Below, one piece after another: positions 16,559 through 25,567 of a DNA stretch of 64,000 nt (positions are counted from its first letter, which is position 1; every line of letters starts with the position of its first letter). The notes beneath the pieces are model-generated. The model had not been told where the DNA came from and searched no databases. It was given only the letters and a program-made list of their open reading frames with translations. The stretch is from CBDDCX01 sp965226925 (GTDB lineage: Bacteria > Gemmatimonadota > Gemmatimonadetes > Longimicrobiales > Gaopeijiaceae): the NCBI GenBank assembly GCA_965226925.1, contig CBDDEN010000010.1, positions 1 through 64,000 of the forward strand. Direction: 5' to 3'. The position numbers and the translations under genes were made by a program.

Positions 16559-18135
16559 GGAGGCCACTCCCACGTAGAGCCTTCGCGCCGTCGCTCGGCA
16601 AGCATCGTACTCGTGCCCCGGGCCGTTTCCGGCAGACGCCTGCGGCCAGGCAGATGCCACAGCGGCGGCGCGTCCGCGAGGACGCGCGACAGAGCCACGA
16701 GGACGGTATCACGAGGAAGGCCGTCTACCCCGACGGTATCGGGGCGGATCGTGTCGGCCGCAATCGTATCCGGTGGGACCACACTCTCCGGTATCGAGTC
16801 GAGCGCGACGGCGGCCGAGTCGGCCGCGAGGATGGAGTCGGCGACGGCAATCGAGTCCGCGATCGCCACCGAGTCGACGGGTGGTGCAGCCCGCACCAAC
16901 TCCCGGCGGCCACCGCCGCCGAAGAGGCCGTTGATGTTCGTGACGCCGGAGAGGGACACCTCGTAGGGCTCTTCGGCGATCAGCGTGTCACTCAGGAGAA
17001 GGTAAATGGTTCGCTTGGGCAGATTTCTGGCCCGATCTTCGCGTCGAGTCGTCGATGGAGCCGCCACGGCCTCCGGCCGGGCGTCGAGCTCCGCCGCCGC
17101 CGCCGCCGAATCGCCGGCCGCGAAGAGCGAGTCGACGACCCGCACCGACTCGAGAATGCGAAGAGAGTCGGCCACCCACAAGGAGTCCTCCATGGCCTCG
17201 ATTGCCGCCAGATAGTCGCGCTCGTGCAGAATCCGGCGAACTTCGATCCCTGCCGGCACGGAGTCGCGCGTCAGCGTGGCCGACACACCGTCCAAGGGCG
17301 TCTCCGGGTCCAGGTAGTCGTCGAACTCGACGGCCACCGTCAGGGAATCGGCAACATCGGCGCCGCTGATGACGGCGGCCGTGGTATCCGGGCGCAACAG
17401 CCTAATGTCCGTAAAGACCGTGTCCGGCCCGTTCAGGACCTGAAAGGCACCACCGGCCGGTTCGAAGAAGTCGGCTTCTCTGTTCCGGTTCGCATCTTCG
17501 AAGGCCCTAAGCACGTATCGGCCGACGGGTGGCAGATACCGAAACGCGAAGACACCGCTGCTGTCCGTGATGGCCACATGCGTCGGCCCCTGCGCCTCTC
17601 CGACCCCTCCCACCACGAGCGGCTGAATCCGTGCCGTTACACGCACGCCCTCCATCGCCTGGTCCGTCAGGCGATCGAACACCATGCCCGCGATGGCGGT
17701 GGGCAGGATCTCGGCTCCGGTCGAAAACACGAACTCGAACGGCTGAGGAATCGCGTTCCGGAATAGGTCCTGAACGGTAGGCAGCACGGTAACCCGATAC
17801 ACGAGGTCGGGCAGGAACCCTCCGTCCATCTTGATCTCGAGGGCCTTCTTCTTGTGACGTACCTCGACTTCGCCCGACTCGGGGGACACCTGCACCGCCT
17901 GCCCCAACGTACCCGACGCGGCGCGCTCGCTGATCCGCTCGTTGAACCTGATCCGGACCGCATCGTCGAAGGCCTCGACCCGCGCGAACGGCTCGGGGAC
18001 AGTCGCGACGACCTGCGGCCCAGACAGATCCGGCGGGCCTCCACGCGGCCCCTGCGCTCTCGCGCACGCGCCGACCCCGAGGAGTAGGAGGAGCCGTGCT
18101 GTGTGGGCGATAAACCGCCGGTCGGATCCATTCAT
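16549..18135 (-). CDS. Ig-like (SbsA/Big_5-type) domain lipoprotein with Asp-Ser-Ala-rich tail
   Basis: The N-terminus, ARLLLLLGVGACARAQ, is a lipoprotein signal. Residues about 38-140 form a Big_5/SbsA Ig-like domain (VVATVPEPFARVEAFDDAVR, then ERISERAASG and DLVYRVTVLPTVQDLFRN). A carboxypeptidase-regulatory-like beta domain follows (GMVFDRLTDQAMEGVRVTAR and VFAFRYLPPVGRYVLRAFED). The last third is rich in repeated DS(I/V)A units, such as IADSIAVADSILAADSAAV, and prolines. Such proteins are common surface lipoproteins in Bacteroidota and Gemmatimonadota; function unknown. It sits 24 bp after valS and overlaps selA by ten bases. Confidence 0.75.
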   Translation of the reverse strand: MNGSDRRFIAHTARLLLLLGVGACARAQGPRGGPPDLSGPQVVATVPEPFARVEAFDDAVRIRFNERISERAASGTLGQAVQVSPESGEVEVRHKKKALEIKMDGGFLPDLVYRVTVLPTVQDLFRNAIPQPFEFVFSTGAEILPTAIAGMVFDRLTDQAMEGVRVTARIQPLVVGGVGEAQGPTHVAITDSSGVFAFRYLPPVGRYVLRAFEDANRNREADFFEPAGGAFQVLNGPDTVFTDIRLLRPDTTAAVISGADVADSLTVAVEFDDYLDPETPLDGVSATLTRDSVPAGIEVRRILHERDYLAAIEAMEDSLWVADSLRILESVRVVDSLFAAGDSAAAAAELDARPEAVAAPSTTRREDRARNLPKRTIYLLLSDTLIAEEPYEVSLSGVTNINGLFGGGGRRELVRAAPPVDSVAIADSIAVADSILAADSAAVALDSIPESVVPPDTIAADTIRPDTVGVDGLPRDTVLVALSRVLADAPPLWHLPGRRRLPETARGTSTMLAERRREGSTWEWPPWK

Positions 18136-18158
18136 CGCGCCCGACACCAAGCGGTCGC

Positions 18159-20915
18159 TCAGCCGTCGGCGAGGGTAGCGAGCTTGCCGGTGAGCTTTTC
18201 GAGCTGCTCCTCGAAGCTCCGTGCCTTCTCCCGCTCGCGCTCCACGACCTCCTCCGGCGCCTGCTGCACGAATCGCTCTGTGGCCAACCTCTTTTGCGAC
18301 CCGTCCAACTGTCCACCCAGGCGTTGCATCTCTCCCTGCAGGCGCTCCCTCTCCCGAGCAAGGTCGCTGACCCCCTCGAGAGGCATGAAGAGTTCCGCTC
18401 CGTTCTTCAAAACCGCGTGGGCCCCCACGCCGTCGGCCGCACTGTCCAGCTCGCACGCGTCCACCCGAGCGAGCCTCTTCAGAGCCGTCTCCTGCTGCTC
18501 GACCATGTTTCGGAATCCGTCGTGGAGCCCGGTCAGCTTCACGGTGACTCCGGTGCCTTCGGCCACTCCGTATTCCTTACGGAGGCTGCGCACCTGGGTG
18601 ATCAGCTCCTGAAGTTCGCCGATCCCCGTCTCAGCGCCCGGGTCGATCAGCGTCTCGTCCGGCTCGGGCCACTCGGCGACCATGAGCGCCTCGGCGCGCG
18701 CTGCACCCCCCGGCGACGGGAGTCTGTCCCACAGTGCCGAGGTCACGAACGGCGTGAGCGGGTGAAGAAGACGACAAATACCGTCTAGGACCACGACCAG
18801 CGTCGCACGGGCGGCCTGTAAGCTCTCGTCACCCGCCGCCCCCTGCATCCGCGGCTTGATCAGCTCCAGGTACCAGTCGGCGAAGTCCCCCCACACGAAG
18901 TGGTAGAGGCGATCGGACACCTCGTGAAGTCGAAAGCGTTCCAGGTCGTCCGTGACGTCGCTCACGGCCCGCTGGAGGCGGGACAGGATCCATCGGTCCT
19001 CGAGCTCCAGAGCACCCTCGACCCTCCCGAGAGCCGGTACGGGGTCGTCGCCGAGGCTCATGAGAGCGAACCGCCCGGCGTTCCAGAGTTTGTTCGCGAA
19101 GTTGCGGCCAGGAGAGAACGAAGCCTCCAGATTCTCCGGATCCAAGTAGATGTCGGTACCGATCCCGGCCGACGACAACAGCGTGAAACGAAGCGCATCC
19201 GCCCCGAACAGATCCGCCACTTCAATGGGATCGATGCCGTTGCCCAGGGACTTCGACATCTTCCTGCCCTGCTTGTCACGGACCGTCCCGTGCAGGTACA
19301 CGCGCGTAAACGGTGTCTCGCCCGTGAACTCGTACCCGGCCATGATCATGCGGGCTACCCAGAAGAAGAGGATCTCCGGGGCAGTGGTCATGTCGTGGGT
19401 CGGATAGAAGGCTTTGAGATCGTCGGTCTCATCGGGCCAGCCGAAGACGGAAAAGGGCCACAGCCAAGACGAGAACCAGGTGTCCAGCACATCGGGGTCC
19501 TGCGTCAGGTTCGTGCCGCCGCAGGAGCCGCACCGGTCGGGGTCCTCCCGGGCCACCGTCGTCGCGTCGCAATCGCCGCAGTACCAGACCGGAATCCGAT
19601 GGCCCCACCAAAGCTGTCGGGAGATGCACCAGTCCCGGATGTTCTCCATCCAGTTCTCGTACACCTTCTTCCAGTGGGTGGGAGTGAAGGTGACGGTGCC
19701 ATCTCGAGAGGCCTGAAGGGCCGGCTCGGCCAGAGGCTTCATGCGCACGAACCACTGCAAGCTCAATCGCGGCTCCACTACGGTATGGCATCGATAGCAA
19801 TGCGGAACCGTATGGGCGTATGGGTTCTCGCCCCCAACGAGTCCCAGCGCATCGAGGTCGGCGAGCACCTGCCTTCGGGCGTCGAAGCGGTCCAGATCAC
19901 GGAACGCCTCTGGTGCGTTCTCGCTCATCTTCGCGTCCGGTGTCATGACGTCGATGAGCGGAATCCCGGCGCGCTGGGCCATCTCGAAATCGTTGGGATC
20001 GTGGGCGGGCGTGACCTTCACCATGCCGGAACCGAACTCGGGGTCCACGAACTCGTCCGAGATGATCGGGATCGTGCGGCCGGTCAGCGGAAGCTCTACA
20101 TCGGCACCGATCAGTCCCGCATATCGCTCATCCTTAGGACTTACTGCGACCGCGGTGTCCCCGAGCATCGTCTCGGGACGCGTGGTGGACACGGTGAGGT
20201 ACCACCGCCCGTCCGGAAGCTGCCCGACGGCCTCCGCGCCGGCCTCTTTCGCCGCCCCGGCGCTTGCTGCCGCGTTCTCGCCGAGCGGATAACGGAGATG
20301 ATAAAGGCGACCCTCCACCTCTTCCCCTTCAGCCTCTTCATTCGAAAGGGCCGTGAGACACCGGGGGCACCAGTTGATGATGTACTCCCCACGGTAGATC
20401 AGGTCCTTCTCGTAGAGCCGTACGAAGACCTCTCGCACCGCCTGGCTGAGGCCGTCGTCCAGCGTGAAGCGGGTACGCTCCCAGTCGCAACTCGAGCCGA
20501 GGACCTTGAGCTGCTCGAGGATCGTGCCCCCGGTCTCCTGCACGTAACTCCAGACGTGCTCGGCGAAGGCCTCCCTGCCCAAATCGTGCCGCGAGGTCCC
20601 CTCGGCGGCGAGCCGCCTTTCGACCACGTTCTGGGTCGCGATTCCGGCGTGATCGGTTCCCGGAACCCAAAGCGCGGCCCGGCCCTGCATGCGCCTCCAG
20701 CGGGTCAGCACATCCTGGATCGTGGCATTGAGCCCGTGCCCCATATGGAGTACGGCGGTCACGTTGGGCGGCGGAATAACGATGACAAAGGGGTCATGAC
20801 CCTCGGCCAAAACGGCCTCGGGCTTGGCGTGGAAGTACCCGCGCTCACTCCACTCCTGGTAGAGCGGACCCTCGATGGTCTTTGGATCTAGGCGAGGTGG
20901 CAACGCGTCGGCCAC
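18159..20915 (-). CDS. valS: Valyl-tRNA synthetase
   Basis: A class I synthetase that charges tRNA-Val and hydrolyses mischarged Thr in its CP1 editing domain. The HIGH motif is PPPNVTAVLHMGHGLNATIQ; the KMSKS motif is GRKMSKSLGNGIDP. The editing domain, anticodon-binding domain and the C-terminal coiled coil (LARERERLQGEMQRLGGQL) are all present in 918 residues, the normal size. GTG 20915 follows AGGAGCGACC, a good ribosome site. Open sequence further upstream to 21080 has no conserved residues and is not counted. Confidence 0.97.
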   Translation of the reverse strand: MADALPPRLDPKTIEGPLYQEWSERGYFHAKPEAVLAEGHDPFVIVIPPPNVTAVLHMGHGLNATIQDVLTRWRRMQGRAALWVPGTDHAGIATQNVVERRLAAEGTSRHDLGREAFAEHVWSYVQETGGTILEQLKVLGSSCDWERTRFTLDDGLSQAVREVFVRLYEKDLIYRGEYIINWCPRCLTALSNEEAEGEEVEGRLYHLRYPLGENAAASAGAAKEAGAEAVGQLPDGRWYLTVSTTRPETMLGDTAVAVSPKDERYAGLIGADVELPLTGRTIPIISDEFVDPEFGSGMVKVTPAHDPNDFEMAQRAGIPLIDVMTPDAKMSENAPEAFRDLDRFDARRQVLADLDALGLVGGENPYAHTVPHCYRCHTVVEPRLSLQWFVRMKPLAEPALQASRDGTVTFTPTHWKKVYENWMENIRDWCISRQLWWGHRIPVWYCGDCDATTVAREDPDRCGSCGGTNLTQDPDVLDTWFSSWLWPFSVFGWPDETDDLKAFYPTHDMTTAPEILFFWVARMIMAGYEFTGETPFTRVYLHGTVRDKQGRKMSKSLGNGIDPIEVADLFGADALRFTLLSSAGIGTDIYLDPENLEASFSPGRNFANKLWNAGRFALMSLGDDPVPALGRVEGALELEDRWILSRLQRAVSDVTDDLERFRLHEVSDRLYHFVWGDFADWYLELIKPRMQGAAGDESLQAARATLVVVLDGICRLLHPLTPFVTSALWDRLPSPGGAARAEALMVAEWPEPDETLIDPGAETGIGELQELITQVRSLRKEYGVAEGTGVTVKLTGLHDGFRNMVEQQETALKRLARVDACELDSAADGVGAHAVLKNGAELFMPLEGVSDLARERERLQGEMQRLGGQLDGSQKRLATERFVQQAPEEVVEREREKARSFEEQLEKLTGKLATLADG

Positions 20916-21019
20916 GGTCGCTCCTGTCAGCAAGTCTGGAGATGATGGAGGCCCGACAATACGCCAGTGAGAGTCGGGGTGTTCCAGGTGTAGGCGGGGT
21001 AGCCGTCCGACCCCGGTGG

Positions 21020-22345
21020 TTAGCTCACCGAGCGGCGGCCCACGGACTTGCGGCGGCTGCCGAGTGTCCGCTGGAACCAACCCTGCAGGGTCTTGTCGGG
21101 GCTCCAGAGATCTTCGAAGACGTTACCCGGAAGCTTTACGAAGTGCTCCGCCACCTTGGGGCCGAACTGGGTGCCGGCCGACTGGGCGATCTCGTTGACG
21201 GTGTCGCGGTGGGAGCACGCAGACCTATACACCCTTCCCGAGGTCATCGCATCATACGTATCACAGACACCGAGTATCTGCGCGACCATCGGGATGCGGT
21301 CCCCAGAAAGACCCTCGGGATACCCCTTTCCGTCCCAGCGTTCGTGATGGTACCGGAGGCCGGGCGAAAGGTGCTGCAGGCCGGGAATACCGCCCAGAAT
21401 CTCCGCACCGGCAGCCGCGTGGCCCTCTATGCTTTCTCGTTCCTCGTCGTCGAGCGGACCGTCCTTCGTCAGGACACGGAGCGGTACGCTCACCTTGCCC
21501 AAATCGTGAAGGTAGCCGGCCTCCCACGTGGTCGTGCGGACCCGGGCGTCCATGCCCATGCGGTCCGCCAAGGCCTCTGCCAACCTGGCCACCCTCCGGG
21601 AGTGTCCTGCCGTGTACGGGTCCTTGGCGTCGATCAGCGTCGCCACGATGTCGAGAAACTCCTGAGTCGACAGCGGCGAAACCTCTTCCGGGATCAGCTC
21701 GTAAGCCGCGTCCATGCAGGCGTGGTGGAAGAGCGTATCGTGGAATTCCGGCAACCGACCGTTTCGAGCCGAGTCGAGGTACGTTTCGACGACCCTCGGT
21801 CCGAACTCGCGCCTCGCCCCTGTCTCGACCGCCGCCATGATCTCTGACCGGGAGAGAGGGCCACGCTGAGGACGGGGGGCGCCGAGGGCCACGACCGTGT
21901 CCGCCAGACGCAAGATCTGCGCTCCGATCGGGATCTGTTCGCCCTCGAGGCCGTCGGGGTAGCCACTGCCGTCCCACCACTCGTGATGGTGCCGCACCAG
22001 CGGTGCCAACGAGTCGAGGTGTGCGATCTGTTTGATGCTTCGTTCGCTGCGCTCCGGATGCTTCAAGACGCGGGCACGAGCGTCGGGAGGCAGCACCAAC
22101 ACGGGGTTCTCCCACGCTTCTTCGACGAGCCCGATCATCCCGATGTCGGAGAGAATCGCGGCGAACAGGATTTCCGAGCGCTCCCGCACGGGCACCTGCA
22201 GTTGATCGGCGAGGCGGGACGCGAGCATCGCGACTTGGGGACCGTGGCCGAAGAGGTAACCCTTGGCCAGACCCATGACCTGAACGAGGGCCTCCAGGAG
22301 ACCCCCGTAGATTCCCCGACCGGGATCTGAGCGCAATTCCTTCAC
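21020..22345 (-). CDS. Tandem HD-GYP domain protein, first domain degenerate
   Basis: HD-GYP domains hydrolyse cyclic di-GMP. The 441-residue protein has two copies. The first (residues about 15-190) has SDIGMIG where HDxGK is expected but keeps HHHEWWDGSGYPDGLEGEQI, so the metal site is probably broken. The second (about 235-410) is complete: AGHSRRVARLAEALA, GYLHDLGKVSVP, EGHAAAGAEIL and HHERWDGKGYPEGLSGDRIP. There is no receiver, PAS or membrane segment. GTG 22345 is the start. It stands alone between valS and a TonB-like gene. Expected role: c-di-GMP turnover controlling motility or biofilm. Confidence 0.88.
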   Translation of the reverse strand: MKELRSDPGRGIYGGLLEALVQVMGLAKGYLFGHGPQVAMLASRLADQLQVPVRERSEILFAAILSDIGMIGLVEEAWENPVLVLPPDARARVLKHPERSERSIKQIAHLDSLAPLVRHHHEWWDGSGYPDGLEGEQIPIGAQILRLADTVVALGAPRPQRGPLSRSEIMAAVETGARREFGPRVVETYLDSARNGRLPEFHDTLFHHACMDAAYELIPEEVSPLSTQEFLDIVATLIDAKDPYTAGHSRRVARLAEALADRMGMDARVRTTTWEAGYLHDLGKVSVPLRVLTKDGPLDDEERESIEGHAAAGAEILGGIPGLQHLSPGLRYHHERWDGKGYPEGLSGDRIPMVAQILGVCDTYDAMTSGRVYRSACSHRDTVNEIAQSAGTQFGPKVAEHFVKLPGNVFEDLWSPDKTLQGWFQRTLGSRRKSVGRRSVS

Positions 22346-22448
22346 GAACCACCGTCAATGGAGTGACGTCCCCCAGGCCGAACGGCACGAAGATGGAAGA
22401 GTCTAGGGAAACATCTGAATATTGCCGCTCGCCGCGGGAAGGGAAAGG

Positions 22449-22476
22449 GTTATGTGCTGCCATAAGAGCACTTAAC
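22449..22476 (-). terminator. Possible weak terminator at the end of the TonB-like gene
   Basis: The minus strand can fold GTTAAGTGCT (22467-22476) with AGCACATAAC (22449-22458), one mismatch, 8-nt loop. It overlaps the stop codon and is followed by a C/T-rich rather than T-only tract. Confidence 0.3.
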
Positions 22477-23332
22477 GCCGTTGCCCACCTCCAGAAGTGC
22501 GGGAAGTATCGGGCAACACCTCGGCCTCCCTGCGCTGCCGTTCCTTACGCTCCCTAATGGCCCTGGCTCGCTCACCCCAGCTCGCTCGGGCAGCCTGAGA
22601 ACTCAGGTTGTTCAGGATGTCTGCATCCTCCCAAGCTCTTCGTGTGGCCCTCTCCCGTTGCCACATGTTGCCCCCGAAATACACCGGAAGCGGAAGCGTG
22701 AGGCTGCCGAGGTGGAGCATACCCTCGGACACCCCCCAACGATTCCCCTCGTCATCCGTCATCGTCCAGTCGGTGAAGGCCGACTCCGCGGCGAGCGCGA
22801 TGGCTACGGAGTCATGCCACGCTTCGAGGAGACCCGCCAGCTCCAACTGGAGCCGTTCGGCCTCCGTCAGCTCGAAGATCTCGGGAAGGGCGGCGCGCCA
22901 CAGGCGGTGATCGGAGCTGCGCACCCTCATCACCTCGGCCGCCCGTATCCCTTCGATCACGTCCGCCTCTTCGGACGGGCCCCCTTCGGCGGGACCGGCC
23001 ACCCGCTCCGGCCCCTGCACCCGAACCTCGGGCACCAGCACGATCTCGGGAACGGGTTCCGGTTCCTCCTCCGGAGGTTCGTCGGCCTCTGGAGAGATTT
23101 CCACTACTTGAACGACACGCATGCCGGAGAACGGCCGCGCATCGGATTCCACCCCGAGAGTGTTCTTGGTGGGGCCCCACTCGCTGAGACCGAGAGAGTA
23201 TAGGACGATGACAAGCAGGTGGACCACGCCGGACGCCACAAACCCGAGCGTGATGGAACGACGCTGGGAGGCGCGGGGGTTGTCGCCCAACCCACGCCGC
23301 GACTGCGGATCTAGGGACCGCTGTTCTGTCAT
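22472..23332 (-). CDS. TonB-like single-pass membrane protein, no TonB C-terminal domain seen
   Basis: The 286-residue protein has a basic N-terminus, one membrane helix (ITLGFVASGVVHLLVIVLYS), then an acidic Pro/Glu-rich stretch (EADEPPEEEPEPVPEIVLVP) as in TonB linkers. The C-terminal half (DWTMTDDEGNRWGVSEGMLH, LTLPLPVYFGGNMW, then a charged helix with RERKERQRREAE) does not look like the TonB receptor-binding domain. It may be a scaffold linking the inner membrane to the periplasm. Upstream is the aminotransferase gene on the same strand. Confidence 0.55.
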   Translation of the reverse strand: MTEQRSLDPQSRRGLGDNPRASQRRSITLGFVASGVVHLLVIVLYSLGLSEWGPTKNTLGVESDARPFSGMRVVQVVEISPEADEPPEEEPEPVPEIVLVPEVRVQGPERVAGPAEGGPSEEADVIEGIRAAEVMRVRSSDHRLWRAALPEIFELTEAERLQLELAGLLEAWHDSVAIALAAESAFTDWTMTDDEGNRWGVSEGMLHLGSLTLPLPVYFGGNMWQRERATRRAWEDADILNNLSSQAARASWGERARAIRERKERQRREAEVLPDTSRTSGGGQRR

Positions 23333-23426
23333 CGGGTCAGAAGGCTGCGGGTGAAAAACAGTGGGTCGCGTCTAGTAAACCCCCTTGGAATGTCGGTTCC
23401 TCCCGAGGCAACCGGTCGCTCAGGGC

Positions 23427-24602
23427 CTAGCCCCCTGACCCGATGAGCTTCCCCAGCCGAGCCGCCGCCTCGCCAATGCGTTCCTCGTCCACGGTGAGCG
23501 CCACCCTGAAGAACCCCTCACCGCCCGCCCCGAGCGCCTCGCCGGGCAGAATCACCACGCCCTGCTCCTCCAATGCCCGCTCCGCGAACGCCATCGAGGA
23601 CTCACCTCCCGGCACCGGGATCCACAGATACATGGTCGCTTTCGGGACTGTCACCGAGAAACCCGCCTCCCGCAGGCTCTCGACCGCCACGTCTCGGCGG
23701 CGCTCGAAGCGAGCCACGTTGGCGGGCACCCATTGGTCAAAGGACTCGAGAGCTGCGACCCCAGCCGCCTGCACCGCCTTGAAGACACCCGTGTCGACGA
23801 AGGTCTTGACCCTCGAAAGGGACTCGATGAGCTCGGCTCCCCCCGCAGCCCATCCCAGGCGCCACCCCGTCATGTTGTAGGTCTTCGAAAAGGAGTGGAA
23901 TTCCAGAGCGACGCCACTCGCGCCCTCGAGTTCCAGGATGCTCGGAGGGCGATAACCGTCAAAGGCGATCTCGCTATACGCGTGGTCATAGACCAGCACG
24001 ACCTCGTTCTCGCGACAGAACTCGACCGCATCGCGCAAATAGTCGAGCGGGGCCGCCGCCGCCGTCGGGTTGTTAGGGTAGTTCAGGTAGAGCATCCGCA
24101 TCCGGGACCGAACGTCCGCGGGCAATCCCTCCAGCGGAATCAAGAAGTCGTTTTCCGGGCGAAGGGGAACGAGGTAGGGCTCGCCCCCGGCGAGAATCAC
24201 ACCACCCCGATAGGCCTGGTAGCCCGGATCGGGAATCACCGCTACGTCGCCGGGGTCGAGGAAAGCCAGCGGGAGGTTCGCGATGCCCTCCTTAGAGCCG
24301 AGGAGGGGCAGAACCTCGGTGAACGGGTCGACGTGGACACCGAAACGCTTCGCCATCCAGGCCGCAACCGACTCGCGAAACGCCGGGAGTCCCAGCTGGA
24401 AGGGATAACGCGACATCTCCCGTTTCTCGGCCGCCGCGGCGAGACCGGCGACGGCGGCCGGAGGCGGGTCCAGATCGGCGTCGCCCGCTCCCAGATCGAT
24501 AACGTCGACCCCAGCAGCCGCCAGACGCCTACGTTTCTCGGGGATGCCCGCCAGGGGGTATCCCGGCAGGTTGAGGAACGCGCGGCTCCGTTTAGGCGCC
24601 AC
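23427..24602 (-). CDS. Class I/II PLP aminotransferase, LL-diaminopimelate aminotransferase-like
   Basis: In fold-type I aminotransferases of the DapL/AspC group, tetrahydrodipicolinate or another keto acid accepts an amino group from glutamate. Visible are VIDLGAGDADLDPPP, YLNYPNNPTAAAAP (the NPT motif), VYDHAYSEIAFDGYRPPS, the PLP lysine in FHSFSKTYNMTGWRLGWA and the C-terminal FFRVALT with the substrate Arg. GTG 24602 overlaps the end of the FAH gene by 11 bases; 391 residues. lysA is present at 45.4 kb, so a DapL role in lysine and wall synthesis is reasonable, but substrate cannot be proved from sequence. Confidence 0.85.
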   Translation of the reverse strand: MAPKRSRAFLNLPGYPLAGIPEKRRRLAAAGVDVIDLGAGDADLDPPPAAVAGLAAAAEKREMSRYPFQLGLPAFRESVAAWMAKRFGVHVDPFTEVLPLLGSKEGIANLPLAFLDPGDVAVIPDPGYQAYRGGVILAGGEPYLVPLRPENDFLIPLEGLPADVRSRMRMLYLNYPNNPTAAAAPLDYLRDAVEFCRENEVVLVYDHAYSEIAFDGYRPPSILELEGASGVALEFHSFSKTYNMTGWRLGWAAGGAELIESLSRVKTFVDTGVFKAVQAAGVAALESFDQWVPANVARFERRRDVAVESLREAGFSVTVPKATMYLWIPVPGGESSMAFAERALEEQGVVILPGEALGAGGEGFFRVALTVDEERIGEAAARLGKLIGSGG

Positions 24603-25224
24603 CGTCTTCTTCTCCCACGACCGGATTGCGGAGCACCCCGACTCCTTCGATCTCGACCTCGACTTCGTCGCCGGGCTCCAGCGCGCCAATTCCCTCCGGC
24701 GTGCCGGTGGCGATCACATCGCCGGGCTCCAGCGTCATGATCCGCGAAATGTAGGCGATCAACGCGGGCACCCGGAACACCATTTGGGAGGCCGAAGCTC
24801 TCTGGCGCTCGACGCCGTTGACGCGGGTGACGATGCGCAGGTCCAGGAATCCATCAGGATCGCACGGCGAGGCGGCGCCGAGGGCGCAGAACGTGTCGAA
24901 TCCCTTGGCCCTGGACCACTGACTGTCCGTTCGCTGGAGGTCCCGTGCCGTCACATCGTTCAGCGGCAGGATTCCGCCCACGACACCCCACGCTTCCTCT
25001 TCGGATACCCGTCGGGCGGTCGTGCCGATGAGGACCCCGATCTCTCCCTCGAAGTCGACCTGGCCCACGCCGGACGGCACGACGATCGCTTCCCCGTCAG
25101 TGATGACGCTTGAGGGCGGCTTCAGGAAGACGAGGGGTTCGTCCGGAACGACGTTGCCCAGTTCCGCGGCGTGGGCGTGATAGTTACGCCCGATACAGAC
25201 GATCTTGGATGGTCTCGACGGCAT
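24592..25224 (-). CDS. Fumarylacetoacetate hydrolase (FAH) family protein
   Basis: The FAH family includes acylpyruvases, oxaloacetate decarboxylases and 2-hydroxyhepta-diene-dioate isomerases. The 210-residue protein begins PSKIVCIGRNYHAHAAELGN, then has FLKPPSSVITDGEAIVVP, the metal-binding VDFEGEIGVLIG, PLNDVTARDLQ and DVIATGTPEGIG. ATG 25224 matches the usual YNRHA-type start; an upstream in-frame start lies inside the preceding gene's region. It overlaps the aminotransferase start, so the pair is probably one unit. Confidence 0.88.
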   Translation of the reverse strand: MPSRPSKIVCIGRNYHAHAAELGNVVPDEPLVFLKPPSSVITDGEAIVVPSGVGQVDFEGEIGVLIGTTARRVSEEEAWGVVGGILPLNDVTARDLQRTDSQWSRAKGFDTFCALGAASPCDPDGFLDLRIVTRVNGVERQRASASQMVFRVPALIAYISRIMTLEPGDVIATGTPEGIGALEPGDEVEVEIEGVGVLRNPVVGEEDGGA

Positions 25225-25243
25225 CTCTGAGGCGCCGATGACC

Positions 25244-25444
25244 TCAGTCCTCGACCGGCTGGGTATGGATCCAGGTTCCGATGATCGCACCGAAACCCGC
25301 GATCGTGAGGAGGACCGTGATTACGGCCCACCAGAAACCGATATCCGAATGACCGCCCGCCCAACCGGCGGCCGCGTCTTGGAGGGTGAAGCCCGCCATC
25401 ACGAGGATTCCGACACCGGCGAGCATGCCGAGAACTCGAGTCAT
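25244..25444 (-). CDS. Small two-helix membrane protein, unknown
   Basis: The 66 residues contain two hydrophobic segments (VLGMLAGVGILVMAGFTL and FWWAVITVLLTIAGFGAIIG) separated by a Gly-rich loop, ending HTQPVED. No family recognised. It lies 20 bp upstream of the FAH gene on the same strand, consistent with co-transcription. Confidence 0.55.
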   Translation of the reverse strand: MTRVLGMLAGVGILVMAGFTLQDAAAGWAGGHSDIGFWWAVITVLLTIAGFGAIIGTWIHTQPVED

Positions 25445-25567
25445 CGCGTATCCGCCTTTGGTTTGATTCTAGAGGCCTGGTGCATGGGTGCCTCCCAACC
25501 GTGAGAGCCCGCTCGACCAGCGGAATCTACCGCGGCCCGCTCCTCCCACAAGGTCTGTAAACGCGGG

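Noticed and set aside
18900..20891. Long 663-codon open frame on the plus strand
   Set aside because: It is the antisense of valS; high GC makes long mirror frames common, and it has no family motif or ribosome site.
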